Positions 1-11,115 of a stretch of 64,000 bases of DNA are shown here, one piece after another. Origin of the DNA: Zantedeschia hybrid cultivar (lineage: Eukaryota > Streptophyta > Magnoliopsida > Alismatales > Araceae); the NCBI GenBank assembly GCA_030544215.1, contig JARZZO010000003.1, positions 32,492,379-32,556,378 of the forward strand. The letters run 5' to 3'. Positions within the stretch are counted from its first letter, which is position 1; each line of letters begins with the position of its first letter. The notes under the pieces were generated by a model. It was not told where the DNA came from. It did not search any database and saw only the letters and a list, made by a program, of their open reading frames with translations. The position numbers were made by a program, and so were the translations under genes.

Positions 1-40
1 ATTTCATCTTTTAATGAAATGGCTCGATTAAGTGTTCAAT

Positions 41-430
41 AATGAATCGATTAAACTAAAATAGATAATTGGCATGAAAAATAGAGAGTTAATCGCTTAT
101 GTGGAGCAGCAGTTACTCAATCATAGAATTTTTTACTGTTAATCAATCAGAAGAGATTAGGTAAATCGATCTTAAATAAGAAATAGTTAATCAATTAAAA
201 GATAACGCTTAGTCGATTTCATGTAATACTAGTGAATTGATATGGCTACTAAGTCTTTTAATCGATTGGAGGAGAGATCGATTAGCCGATGACTTGAGGT
301 CATCCTGTAGTCGATTAATCGATAATATAGTCAATTGATTAGGAGATTGATCAAATAAACGCTATCAAAAGGAGAGTTAATTGATCAGTGCAATCAATTA
401 TCAGACTAGTCACTTAATCGATTATTCTGG
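41..430. repeat. Cluster of AATCGATTA-type palindromes
   Basis: About ten exact or near copies of the palindrome TAATCGATTA (variants AATCAATTA, TCGATTAG) occur in 390 bases, for example near 49, 172, 260, 310, 415. Similar clusters are known in LTRs and untranslated regions of some plant copia elements; here they are adjacent to a copia RNase H relic. Confidence 0.7.
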
Positions 431-2106
431 GGATTCACTAACTGATTGCCCCTTGAGGCAAAGATGAAAACTAAGAAATCAATTATATGACTAAGTGATA
501 GATCTGATGGCTACCTTTTACACTGTTAACTGATTAGCCACTTAATCATATTTTAGATGGCCTTGTACTTGGAGAGGCTTTCTAAAAATTTGACTAAGTC
601 CCAGAACTGATAGAATTCAGGCAGTGTATAACGTCAAAGCCTAACCAATTAAATCAACTTTATAGCAAGCTCATAATTTTAGTAGGTTATTATCAAAAGA
701 TATTAGAAACAATTAAAATTAACACTTTCCCCCTTTCTGAATCAATCAATTAGCATGCATAAAATCTTGACGATTACTGGCATTTTCGTAGTTTTGTTAT
801 CACCAAAATAAGAAGAACAATTAAAGGCACAAGATAACTCAACAATCTTATCTTTTTAGTGATGACAAAACTTTTGTATGATGACAGAACTTCTGAAAAT
901 ACATTTGAAAAGGATGATCAATATTTTCATAGCACAACAAGAGTATTTGAATGTTGTTTTCCCATAAAAGATACACGATATAAGAACAATATGTTAGATG
1001 ATTGTTCTCCCTAAACTATGAGAATGGTAAGCATAGTATGAACAGAAAAGAACAATACATTAAGTGAAAATATAATTTTTTATTATATTGAACATGCTAA
1101 ATAAAAGTACAATCTAATACAATATGTTGGATATTATTCTTTCCCTTTTTGTCATTCACACAAAAAGGTTTAAATGGGTAAGATGAGAAAGATGTCTGAA
1201 AGGGATAAGATGGGAAAGGGTTATGTAGTAAGAACAATGATGTAGATTCTCTCCCTTAGTCCTATGCTCCCCTTGAATTTGTGGGTCCCCCTCAGATGAG
1301 AGAGGCTACTTGAGACATTGCTATTATTCCTTCTGTCATACCACTAGCAAAAACTTGCACTTCAGCTGAAGGCGTAACACTCACTTGTATTAGCAGCATG
1401 GGAGCGAAGATGACATGAGCTTCCCTTTCCATGTCCTGTGGATTTTGATGAGTGAGGCCTTCTAGTAGATATTTGGTTGGAGTTTGGAGGACCCAAGCAG
1501 AACAGGCGGACTTGGAAGCTTTATCTAGATAGTGTTTGGAGGATCTTGTCATGATCTGGAGAGAATGCCTTTACCGGCACGAATGGACTCTTCCATTTCA
1601 ACTAGCTCAGGTAGATCCTAACTATCCCACACTACATCTTCTGCGGACATGCCTCATCTATGATCAAACAAGCTGAAGCAGCAAGTATGGAAGAACTAAA
1701 GTTTTTGAGTTGGTTTTTTAAAGAAGGTGGAGAATGTAGAAGAGCTGCAGAGATATCTATCATACAAAGAGAATAGTTATGAGAAGATGATCTACACTCA
1801 AGGGTTGCAATTGTGAACTAGCTCAAAGATGTAAGGATTACAAGTGGATGGGGAAGAGAGCTATTCGGGCTATTTATAAAGTAGAAAGATTTAAAAAATT
1901 GGCGGTCAAAGACAGTGTTGTCATGAGAGAGGTGGTACTGTAAAAGGGTGATGTAGACTAAACATATTATGGCACACTGTCATTTGGTCAAAAAGTAAGT
2001 TACTGACCAGCTGTCAGACTTGATCTACAAAGAGAGGTTCTTGTGATTAGAACTTGTGGTCTCATAATCGCATAGAGAACCGTAAGTGATAAGTCTATCT
2101 AGACAA

Positions 2107-2350
2107 GGTAATCGATTAGATGAGAAATTAGTAATCGATTATATGAGAGAAGTATATGATTGATTAGACTATCAGGAGTGATGGAGATTATAAGAATAAG
2201 GAAATGAATCGATTATACAAACAAATGAAAGTAATCGATTAAATGAGTATTAATTAACTAAACAAGTTGGAGTTGATTAAGGCTTAAATGGGCTTGATCG
2301 ATAGGTACAAGAAATCAATTAGATGGTCTATAAAGCAAATCGATTAAAGA
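2107..2350. repeat. Second cluster of AATCGATTA-type palindromes
   Basis: At least six TAATCGATTA-like palindromes at irregular 25-45 base spacing (about 2110, 2133, 2206, 2234, 2338 and degenerate copies). This is the same motif as in the first 430 bases, about 1.7 kb away, as would be expected if both belong to one copia 3' region. Confidence 0.7.
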
Positions 2351-2429
2351 TGGAATTATTGATCTTCTCAACTATATCCTTTAGGAGAAGTTATCTATTT
2401 ATTTAATATGAAAGTAACTATTTGAGATC

Positions 2430-2775
2430 CATGAAAAAATGCACATATCCAACTACCTTCAAATTGATGTAATCTATCTTCAGGAAGAGATTTTATGAAG
2501 ATATTGATGCAATGTATTAACAAAATCTATTCTAATATTACCACTAACTACATGATCTTTGATAAGGTGATGTCTGACCTCAATATGCTTAGTCCTAGAG
2601 TACTGAATGGATTCTTTGTCAAATTGATAACAGTAGCGTTGTCACACAGTATAGGAATCCCTTCAAACTTGGGTCCAAAATCTTCTAGTTGATGCTTGAT
2701 CAACAACAGTTAAGCACATCAACTTTCAGCTGCTACATACTCTACCTCTATTGTTGATTGTGGACACCCAGAGGG
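2430..2775 (-). pseudogene. Ty1/copia RNase H domain relic (SIRE-like)
   Basis: Read on the minus strand from about 2770 down to 2470, the sequence encodes a recognisable copia RNase H: a segment like VEYVAAES, then LEDFGPKFEGIPILCDNAT and INLTKNPF, followed after a frameshift by the conserved region before the end of pol. ILCDN-(x)3-INLTKNP is characteristic of the catalytic part of copia RNase H, and the wording is closest in my memory to the SIRE/Maximus lineage. Two stops and at least one frameshift make it non-functional. Upstream RT is absent because the sequence switches at about 2775 to an unrelated plus-strand gene of another element, so this copia copy is truncated. Confidence 0.75.
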
Positions 2776-2853
2776 TGGCCTTCTCTCCTTCCTTCCTCCG
2801 CTTAGTATACAACTCGGGCAATATGGTAAGGTGAAGGACATGAAAGTGGTTGA

Positions 2854-5580
2854 GTGATCGCCAGGAGCATTACATCAAGTTTTCATGCTCCGCGGGATGA
2901 AAAATTTGATTGCAATGTGTGGCGGCGGGTGATGTTGTGGGTTCTGCTTCTCTGCCTCCGGCCGACCGGGACAAAGAACTCGGTCCTCTACATACAAATA
3001 GTGGTAAGAACCCTGCAAAGACAAGTGAAACAAAAGACAAATCCGATTAGAACTACGACATGTAGAGTCTACGATCTCATTATTTTTTCCCGATTGATGT
3101 TTATTCTTTTATTCATACAGGGTCCCCCACATGTTTGAGGTAGAATTTCATGGGAGTCTACAAAGAACTCGGTCCTCTGCATACAAATAGTGGTCCTCTA
3201 CATACGAATGATCCCGCCGTCTAGATCTCATTCTTTTTCCCAACTAATGTTTATTCTTTTATTCATACAGGGCCCCCCACATGTTCGAGGTAGAATTTCA
3301 TGGGATTTTGTGTGGGCCTGGTACCATGTCCTGCCAGATAGACTTCGATCCCAGGTTGATGAGTTCGGGTTTGGGCCACTCTTTTGGATCCAACGATTTA
3401 TGGTGGATACCCCATTTCTGGTAGCTCTACGAAAGTAATGGGACGATAGTTGTCAGGCTTTTATCATGCGGTGGGGACACATGCTACCCACGCTCGAGGA
3501 CATCTCCTATTTGACCGGGTTTGCCCATTATTGGAGATCCAATAGTTGGGGGAGAACTTAGAGATTACCAGTAGCTGGCAGACACACTCTTGGGTCAGGA
3601 GTTCTAACGGGCTCGTGGTGCATTGGCGAACATTCCACTTGCTCATTTCACATGATCGGTTGGACTTGGTCGAGTGCGGAGGATGCCTAGCAAGTCACTT
3701 GGGGGATTTGTTAGGCAGGTAGCGACTCTTATCGACCTGGGTGACCGGACCGATAAGTAGACCTTACGGATTTTCCTTCTCTTTCTCTTTGGGAGATTGC
3801 TATTTGCGACTGCCGCAGACAGGTGAACCTAAAGTACCTGCCACTGCTAGAAGATCTAAGAGCGGCAAAGAAGATGGCATGGGGGGCAGCAATGCTCGGC
3901 CATCTCTTCTCACACTTGGCGAGCTATCGTCGCGGCTTTGGAAACTTGGTGGATTTACTCCCTTCGTATAGGTAACTCTCTTGAACTCTCAGTCTTTCTA
4001 CCTGTTAGATTTCTCATTAACTGTTATGGCCTAGCTTTTTCTTTTTTCGTGCAGATTTGGGGGTATACACATTTTCCTTTTGGTCAAGGCACAATCCCTG
4101 CGGGTCATAAGGAACTGACCCCTCTCATGGCGCGATGGGTGGTACATCAGGACCACCGCACTGTTATTTGCCGCCTCGAAGAGATCCGTGGACTGATTGA
4201 CTCGTTCCCTCCCCGTAAGGTAAACAACTTATGGCTAGCCTCATTTATCTCAAAGCCACTGAGGACCAACCTTGGGTTGAAGAAGGTTTCTCCCAATTCC
4301 GTCGAGAGGTGCCTCTGTTGTGTGTGAATATCAGTGATGCCATCTATGTTCAGATGGCTTATCGCACTTAAGGGTAGCATCAGCCTCTCATGCGTATCCC
4401 AGACTTCCCTGCTATGAACCGTGCATGTCGCCGATCGATCAGGGCCATCCAAAATTGGGCGAAGGTGAGACAGGATGAGTTGATGGTGTGGTACCAAGAG
4501 GGTGATGCCATGATGGAAGACAAGACACTTCGGGATAGTTAGGGATACTTGGAGGACTACCTTCAGTGGTATGCGGACCGCCTTCACCTCGATGTCCTAC
4601 GAGTGAGTTCTATAGAATCCCAGCATCTATTCATTTTCCTATGTCTTTCTCTTGACCAAACTCTGATAATGGTTGTGAGATGCCCGAGTCGGAGGCGATG
4701 GGTTATGAAGAATCGGAATGAGGCCTTGACTCTCGAGATCATTGATCTGCATGGACAAATTCAGAAGTTGGTGAGAAGTTGAATTTTGAATAGTAGGAGG
4801 TTGATGGAATGTCACTTTATATCATGATTGTATTCGTGGAACAGAGGGAGGCGTTGGCCCACCAGGTGGGACAGAGGGACCTTGGTGCGGGATCATCATC
4901 ATGGAAGCAGGCTGCCCCAGCAGATTGGGAGACTTGCCTACAGGGTGCATTGCAGCGGGCTGAAGCCCAGGAGGCAGATCTGGTTCAACAGGTGAGCTAC
5001 ATTACCTGAATGACCTCTTACCATAATCAAGTTTGATCCTCACAACTCTAAATATCTTACAGCGCCAGGAGATAGAGACTGCCCTTGCTAGGGTAATGGT
5101 TGAGGAGAGAGTGACCATGGCCGAGGCACTCAGGGCTGATGAACAAGCGGCCCATGCCGAAGCAGTGGGAGGATCCCTTTCCAATGCATATTGGGAGGGA
5201 ATGCTAGTTGGACTTCAAGGAGAGCTTGCAGCTCGAGTAGAGGTGAAAGATATGGAGTACAAGTACCAGTCCCTATGGGATAGGGTGATGAAGAAGGGAA
5301 GAAATTGAGCCTCTATGTCTAGCGTGCAGAGCCAAGGAGCTATCACCACCACCAACCCCATCAGGAGGGATTGCATCTGTTGGGAGTTATGCATTCAAAG
5401 ACCTCAATTCTCTAATTGCGGAGGACCTATGGAGGAGGTATCACCCGGCCAGATCATCGGCTTCTAGGCCACCACTATCTAGCCAACGCCAAACCCTGGA
5501 GGACGACGTTGAGAGTCAGATAAGGCATCCCTCACGGGAGGGAAGAGATGACGAGGTTGAGGGAGAGAGGAGAGACTGAT
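2854..5580 (+). pseudogene. Antisense plant-mobile-domain gene 1 (Tat-associated), decayed
   Basis: Several exons of a plant mobile domain (PMD, aminotransferase-like) gene are visible. Exon 3271-3971 follows an acceptor (ATTCATACAG) and begins GPPHVRGRISWDFV; it reads into a core with FLVALRK, a stop, then WDDSCQAFIMRWGHMLPTLE, the typical PMD block. A donor follows at 3972 (GTAACT). The next acceptor, GTGCAG ending at 4054, opens exon 4055-4219, which holds PLMARWVVHQDHRTVICRLE. Exons near 4.81-4.99 and 5.06-5.31 kb are rich in E, A, Q and R and look coiled-coil forming. In-frame stops make it a pseudogene. Its exon starts match the gene at 18809-21807. It reads opposite to the neighbouring Tat pol, the arrangement known for antisense extra ORFs of Tat-lineage retrotransposons. 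Function unknown; PMD proteins such as MAIN and MAIL1 are nuclear. Confidence 0.65.
2971..3310 (+). repeat. Imperfect tandem duplication around a PMD exon start
   Basis: The block from ACAAAGAACTCGGTCCTC to TAGAATTTCATGGGA occurs twice (about 2971-3156 and 3160-3308), including the polypyrimidine tract and the ATTCATACAG acceptor. The second copy lacks about 39 internal bases. Two alternative acceptor AGs (3120 and 3270) therefore precede the same exon start; only the second leads into the full PMD exon. Confidence 0.8.
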
Positions 5581-7090
5581 GATTATCACAAGGGTATGCC
5601 CCTACATATGACATATGGACTTGTTTGCCACTGCATTTGACTCTTGATTTTTAGTCTTCTTTCTTTCCTTCATACCTACTTTTTCTACATGTGCAACACT
5701 GAGAGGAAAAATGGTCAGTAGTATCTATTTTCGGTTCCTTACCCAAAAAGAGCAACTACCTTTTCCTTAGCCTTTATGTAGGGTCAAGAGGCCATGTCCT
5801 ACTAACCAGACATAAAGAAAGAACTAAAATGATGTGACAAGCAAACACGCAAATGATAGTGAATATTAACAACTGAGACATGCGATACGATGCGACATAT
5901 TGATGCTAGTGTTTTAACAAGTTGAAAATATTTTTGGTTTCGACCATCTGGTGACTACCCATATTTGTCTAAGTTGGGTGATGAAAAAGGAAAATGCATT
6001 CTCAACTTCCCAGGCAACCAAAGCACTCATCTAGGTCTATTTGGGCTTCTAGACTCCTCATGCAAACCTTGTCCGGCTAAGACTTATACCGATGACAATA
6101 CCGTCATGTCATGCTTAGGCTCCTAGCTGCTTTCGACCATCAAGTTTGCCCAAAACGTTTTCGAGGTAAATGATTTGTCCAACCTAAGTTTATTTCCTCA
6201 CAACCTAGAAGATATAAGATGGAACACCTTGAAATCCTAATGGTCAACCGCGTGACGCTGATCCAAAATCAGATGCCGTCGCACCTAAAGGTGACACATT
6301 TGCATTGACCTAAGCCCGAAGTTTGAGGATGCTCATTGAAATCATGGTTAAGAAGTTGATTCACCATAAACAAGGAAATTTCTCTTCACCTACTTTGATC
6401 CTTTCTGACTATGTAAGCATGTGATGATTTTTGGAAACAAACCATTTTAAAATGATGTTCAGTCTTTAGATGACTATCTCTTGCTAAACTTTAGGGGAGA
6501 AAGTGAGGAAACTGGGGAGACAAACTTCGCAGGAGGATCAACAAAACCGTTGAAAGATCGAGCTATGACAAAAAGGAATCCTTCTTGACCTCCTAGATGC
6601 CCTTATTTACTTTTGACTTCTCAGGCCTCTAACGAATTTCATGGCTAGGCATGGACACAACTAGGCTTTTTTGTGATTGCTTGAACACTTTTGATTTTTC
6701 TTGACATTTTCAGGGTTATTTGCTTTTCTCATTCCTTGTTCCGCCTGTGGGGAGACTGCCTCTTCACATGCTCTGGTCTTTTACATTTCATATCTTGGCT
6801 CAATTGAGGGGTTACACCTATCGAGTCGTCAGGAACCGCAGTTTGTTGAGCTCGACCGTTTAAGGGTATCGACTATCCTGATCCGTCGATGGAAGAAAAG
6901 TAAAGGCCATCGCAATTGACAGCAGACTAAAGACATCGAACTCATTTTAAGAAGGTTCATTTGAAAAACGTGCGAATGTGTCCATCTCACAATGGCCATG
7001 TGTAGGTGCTTAAAATGCCTGTGTGATTAACATGAAAAATCTATGTTGTTTAGTGTAAAATAATCCTATTAAAAACAGCAACTAAGTGCA
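5581..7090. other. No gene recognised; decayed element interior
   Basis: About 1.5 kb between the end of the first PMD gene and the PBS-like site at 7091-7100. I see no gag, protease or RT. A short stretch near 5990-6010 resembles 11190-11215 (aacttccc followed by CAACCAAAG), suggesting leftover internal sequence of related elements. Confidence 0.4.
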
Positions 7091-7100
7091 GTGATCGCCA

Positions 7101-8321
7101 GAAACTTTTGACTTAAAAGTTTCAAAAGAGGGTATGATCGCCTACCTGTTTGAACGCGGAAGATGTTGAGTCCTTGATTCCCCTCCTTCAGCCGGCTGAA
7201 GAAAGAGAGCCCTTCTCGTTCTTTGTTCTTGCTGTTGAGTTTGAGGTTGAGGATCGTCCAGAAGTCCTTCTGGCTTTGTGCTTGATTTCCCCTTTTGATT
7301 CTCTTGTTGTTGTTGAGTGCAGCAGAGACAGAGAGAAAGGAAATGAAGAAACAATGATGAGAATTTAAGTGGAAGCAGTATCCAAACTAATCATGATTTT
7401 AAGCATGCAATTGAATAGCAAACTTATTTGTTTAATGGCTTTTAAAACCCCTTAATCAAATAGGTTTTGAAAGATGATGCTGTGGTGTGTGTTGCATGAA
7501 GTGAATATTAAGAATGAAAGATTAATGAAGATGTAGAATAAAAATGAAGAAATGAAACACTTATGCCCAATTGTTGAAGCCTTGAAAGGATGAAGATTCT
7601 TGAGAGGACGCCGACTTCTGGAAATGGCAGCGCTCCGGCGTTCCGACGTTGTTGCTTCGATCTTCAACTCGCTATAATAACACTCTCTCTTAATGGTTTT
7701 CAACTTTTTTAACTCTTCAAGATGCAAGGTATTTATAGGCTTCTTCTGCGTTCGCGATTAACATAGAAAAATCTAAGATTTATCTATCTTAACCGACAGA
7801 TAAATACTAATTAATTCATCTTTATCTGTAATTATCTAAAACGCGTCCACCATGGCTGACGCCTTTCAGATTAATTAAGATAAGGATAAATATCCGGGAA
7901 AACTTATCTTTATCTTTATTAGCTAAAACGCGTCTACATGTGTAGACGTCTTTTACACTAATTAAGATAAGGATAAACATCCGGAAGAGAAGTAGAAATA
8001 GCCTAGGAAACCTAAAACGCGTCGACTATCACAGACGTCTTTTATCTAATTAATCAACTGATTAAAATTCAAATTTAAACGTTAAAATAAGAATAAACTC
8101 TAAATCGCGTCCACACAGGTAGACGTCTTTTAGAAGTCTGCATATTTTAACTGAAATTTGAGATAAAATCAATTTAATTGATTAACTTAAACATGTCTGT
8201 TAAACCCGACACTCAAAAAGATCAATAAAAATTAATCAATGATTAAATATCATACCATTATGAGGCATTATTATATAATATGAAATTTACTCGAAATGAT
8301 GTCAAAATTAGCGTGTCTACA
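7101..8321 (-). mobile_element. Tat-type LTR (minus strand), 1221 bp
   Basis: Read on the minus strand the block starts TGTAGACACGC at 8321, a start I associate with Tat-lineage LTRs, and has a TATA box TATAAATA at 7730-7737, about 585 bases in. It ends beside a PBS-like TGGCGATCACTGC (plus positions 7088-7100), preceded by a perfect terminal inverted repeat AAACTTTT/AAAAGTTT. A second block, 11116-12332, has nearly the same length and TATA position. No target-site duplication was found, so the ends are inferred. Confidence 0.5.
7836..8133. repeat. Four GCGTC...GACGY hairpin units, period about 88 bp
   Basis: Units at 7836-7869, 7923-7956, 8012-8045 and 8100-8133. Each has a left arm CTAAAACGCGTC (last copy CTAAATCGCGTC), 10 spacer bases, and a right arm GACGTCTTTTAY or GACGCCTTTCAG. 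Unit starts are 87, 89 and 88 bases apart; the sequence between the first units repeats AATTAAGATAAGGATAAA. They lie in U3 of the minus-strand LTR, upstream of its TATA box. Confidence 0.85.
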
Positions 8322-8569
8322 CCATGGAGACCCATATGAAAGTAAAGATACATCTAAAGTTCTGGTAGGCTAAAGACTTACCCAGATTTCAATGATAACC
8401 CAATCTATCATGCAACTACACTTAGATAGGGATTACATGGCAGTCACCAGATGGTTGAATTTTGTGTCTTTGTGATTTCCTTTAAAATATATACATATTT
8501 ACAAGTATTTTTATTGCTTTTTTTGATATTCTATTTTTTTGGATTTTATATTTTATTTAATTTCTTTTT

Positions 8570-9007
8570 GTTTTTTGGCTTTCTATTTTTTTGTGCATTT
8601 TAAGGATAGAATTTCTTCAGATAGACTCCATTCTAAGGGTGAGGCAATTCTTCTCCATTTTCATTGACTAAGTGATAGGCATTTCCTGAATATGTCTCCT
8701 TAATTACAAACAGACCGTCCCGATTTGCTTGCAATTTGCTCCTGAAACCAGAAGCTATAACCATTTTTCTTTTAAGAATCATCTCTCCGTTTTTTGGCTT
8801 TCTATTTTTTTGTGCATTTTAAGGATATAATTTCTTCAGATAGACTCCATTCCAAGGGTGAGGCAATTCTTCTCCATTTTCATTGACTAAGTGATAGGCA
8901 TTTCCTGAATATGTCTCCTTAATTACAAACAGACCGTCCCGATTTGCTTGCAATTTGCTCCTGAAACCAGAAGCTGTAACCATTTTTCTTTTAAGAATCA
9001 TCTCTCC
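8570..9007. repeat. 219-bp tandem duplication in the Tat integrase 3' end
   Basis: 8570-8788 and 8789-9007 are two head-to-tail copies with only about three differences by eye (8608/8827, 8631/8850 and 8754/8973 regions). The unit covers the end of the integrase reading frame and its stop, so the coding end is present twice. Confidence 0.9.
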
Positions 9008-10830
9008 AATCTCAAATTTTCTTTCGACCTTCTTTGCATAGAATCTTGCAATTCTCTTTTGGTAAACTTGTGCATGATCTGCCGCCATCAACCTTCCTTT
9101 GTCTAACAGTTCCAGTTGGGTCAACATGGTTTTGCGATGTTCATTATTGCTAATTTATTTGTCCAACTGCACTCTTAGCGAGAGAAGGAGGATCTCATAC
9201 GGGAGTACTGCAATCGTACCGAACGTCAATGCGTATGGTGTTTGTCCAGTGGGTGATCGGACATAGGTACAATACGCCTAAAGAGCCTCAACTAGGCGAT
9301 CCGGCCAATCAGAATAATTATGAGATTTACAAGTTCTCTTGATGATTTAGATGAGTCTTGTTAGTTGCTTCAGCTTGTCGATTTCCTTGTGAGTAGTAAG
9401 GTGAAGAATGATACAAGTTAATGCCATAATTACCACACATGTTGTGGAACTCTTGGGAGACAAATTGTGGCGCGGCATCCTAAATGTGGCGAGAATATTG
9501 TGCTTGATGAATTTCACCACCGTGGATACTTTGATCTTTGTGAATGCTTCAACCCATTTAGTGAAATACTCAGTGGCATTTAAGATGAAGGATTTCTTCT
9601 TGATCTCCCCTGATCGACCTTCCAGAGGTCCTATGACATCGAATGTCCACATAGCGAATGGCCAAGGGGAAACGATTGGATGGAGGGATAACGATGGTGC
9701 ATGGATCTTGTCATCATGTAGCTGGCATTTCAAGCACCTTCGGACGAACATGGTATAATGAGCCTCTATTGAAGGCCATTAGTAGGACTTGAGGAGTTTT
9801 TGAGCTAGAGCGCAGTCATTGACATGACCACCGCACTCGCTAGAATGAGCAACTTCACTGATCTGAGGGATTTCAGTATCATCCAAACAGCGAAGGAGTA
9901 TTCTGGTAAAGGACCGTTTGTAAAGGATCCCACCTAGAATGATGTAACGTTGAGAAGCACGATGGTTGGCCTTACGGTCAAAGGCCAAGCATAGGCCGGG
10001 AAGGTCCCCTTTCGAAGATAATTCACGATGTCGAAATACCAAGGATTCCCATCATCCCATTTGGGCGTGAATTCCTTAGCTACGATCGAAATGCACTCAA
10101 GTGGGAGAAGAAATTGTTGGAACCAAGGATCCAACAAAGAGGGAGAATCTTGCTTATGTACAGTAACGGTTTCTAAACTCTTAGTGAGGAAAATTTCTAG
10201 GGCAGAGGACAAGGAGGCTAAGGTATCAGCTAGGATGTTCTGTGATCTAAGTACATGGACAAAGGTGATCTTTCTAAATTGTCTAGTCAATGATCCTACC
10301 AATTCTTGGTATGGCTTCAACTTGGGATCCCGGATTTGGTATTTGTCCATTGTCTGGCGAAGGACTAGTTGCAAGTCCCCGATAATTCGCAATTCTTTAA
10401 CCTTAAGTGCCAATTCCATTTTTAAGCCAGTTAGGAGGGCCTCATATTCTGCAATGTTGTTCGTCACCGGGAAGGATAATTGGCAAGCATACAGGATACT
10501 CACCCCTTCTATAGATAGGAGGACCGTCCCTATTCCATTGCCTTAGGAGTTAAGTTCCCCGTCAAAGTGGAGGACCCAGGATGGACTATCATCCACTATC
10601 ATACTCAACTCCTCATCCGAGAACTCATCGTTGGCGAGCGAAAATTTAGGCAATGGATGGTGGGTCAGGTGCTCAGCAATTGCTTGCCCCTTGACAGCTT
10701 TATGATTCACATAGGTGATATCAAATTGATTCAAGAAGGTCTGTCATTGTACCAACCTATCCCTCTAGCGATATTATCAAAAAAATCCTTATTCGACAAT
10801 CCCATTAACCCTTGCCAGAGATTTAACTAA
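8590..10830 (-). pseudogene. Tat-type Ty3/gypsy pol, RNase H to integrase (copy 1)
   Basis: The minus strand, read from 10.83 to 8.8 kb, gives in order: the end of the RT-associated RNase H and linker (QFDITYVNHKAVKGQAIAEH), the extra archaeal-type RNase H that marks the Tat lineage (LHFDGE, then NIAEYEALLTGL, then SQNILADTLASL), the integrase zinc finger (AHSSECGGHVNDC), the integrase core (RRCLKCQLHDDK, then PWPFAMWTFDVIGP with the first catalytic Asp) and the integrase C-terminus ending NGVYLKKLYP. Frames are broken at several points: between RNase H and the zinc finger, within the core before the second catalytic Asp, and after it. RT, protease and gag are absent upstream. A dead, internally deleted copy. 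It is flanked by LTR-like blocks 7101-8321 and 11116-12332. Confidence 0.85.
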
Positions 10831-11115
10831 GCACAAACAATTGCAGGTGATTCCATCTTGACAACTCAATCACCTTCCTACGGATTCCACTGCTAACGGT
10901 CACTTGAACATTCAAATGTAGATATTGTCTATCCTTAATCAAGAGCCAGGAAACAGTAGTCCCCGTACAAGGTGTCCTTGGCGTCTTAGGTCAAAGGACC
11001 TACTTAATACTATAACACAGAATGTCTTGGTCGATGGAGATAGCCAGAAATCGTACTACTTATATATGAAGATAACAATCAGTTATGATGAAGAAGATGA
11101 ATATCATGATTGCCA

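Larger units (their letters stand above)
1..2425 (-). mobile_element. 3' region of a decayed SIRE-like Ty1/copia element
   Basis: This AT-rich stretch lies directly downstream, in minus-strand sense, of the copia RNase H relic at 2430-2775, so it probably holds that element's 3' untranslated region and LTR. I could not place LTR ends. It carries two clusters of TCGATTA-type palindromes, and a pyrimidine stretch plus TTTTGTTATCACCAAAA-like sequence near 725-810. No open frame here is convincing; the 86-codon minus-strand frame at 1292-1552 resembles nothing I recognise. Confidence 0.4.

Noticed and set aside
7836..8133. CRISPR-like array (regular repeats and spacers)
   Set aside because: Plant nuclear context, only four units, spacers partly repeated, no cas genes; it is an LTR-internal hairpin repeat.
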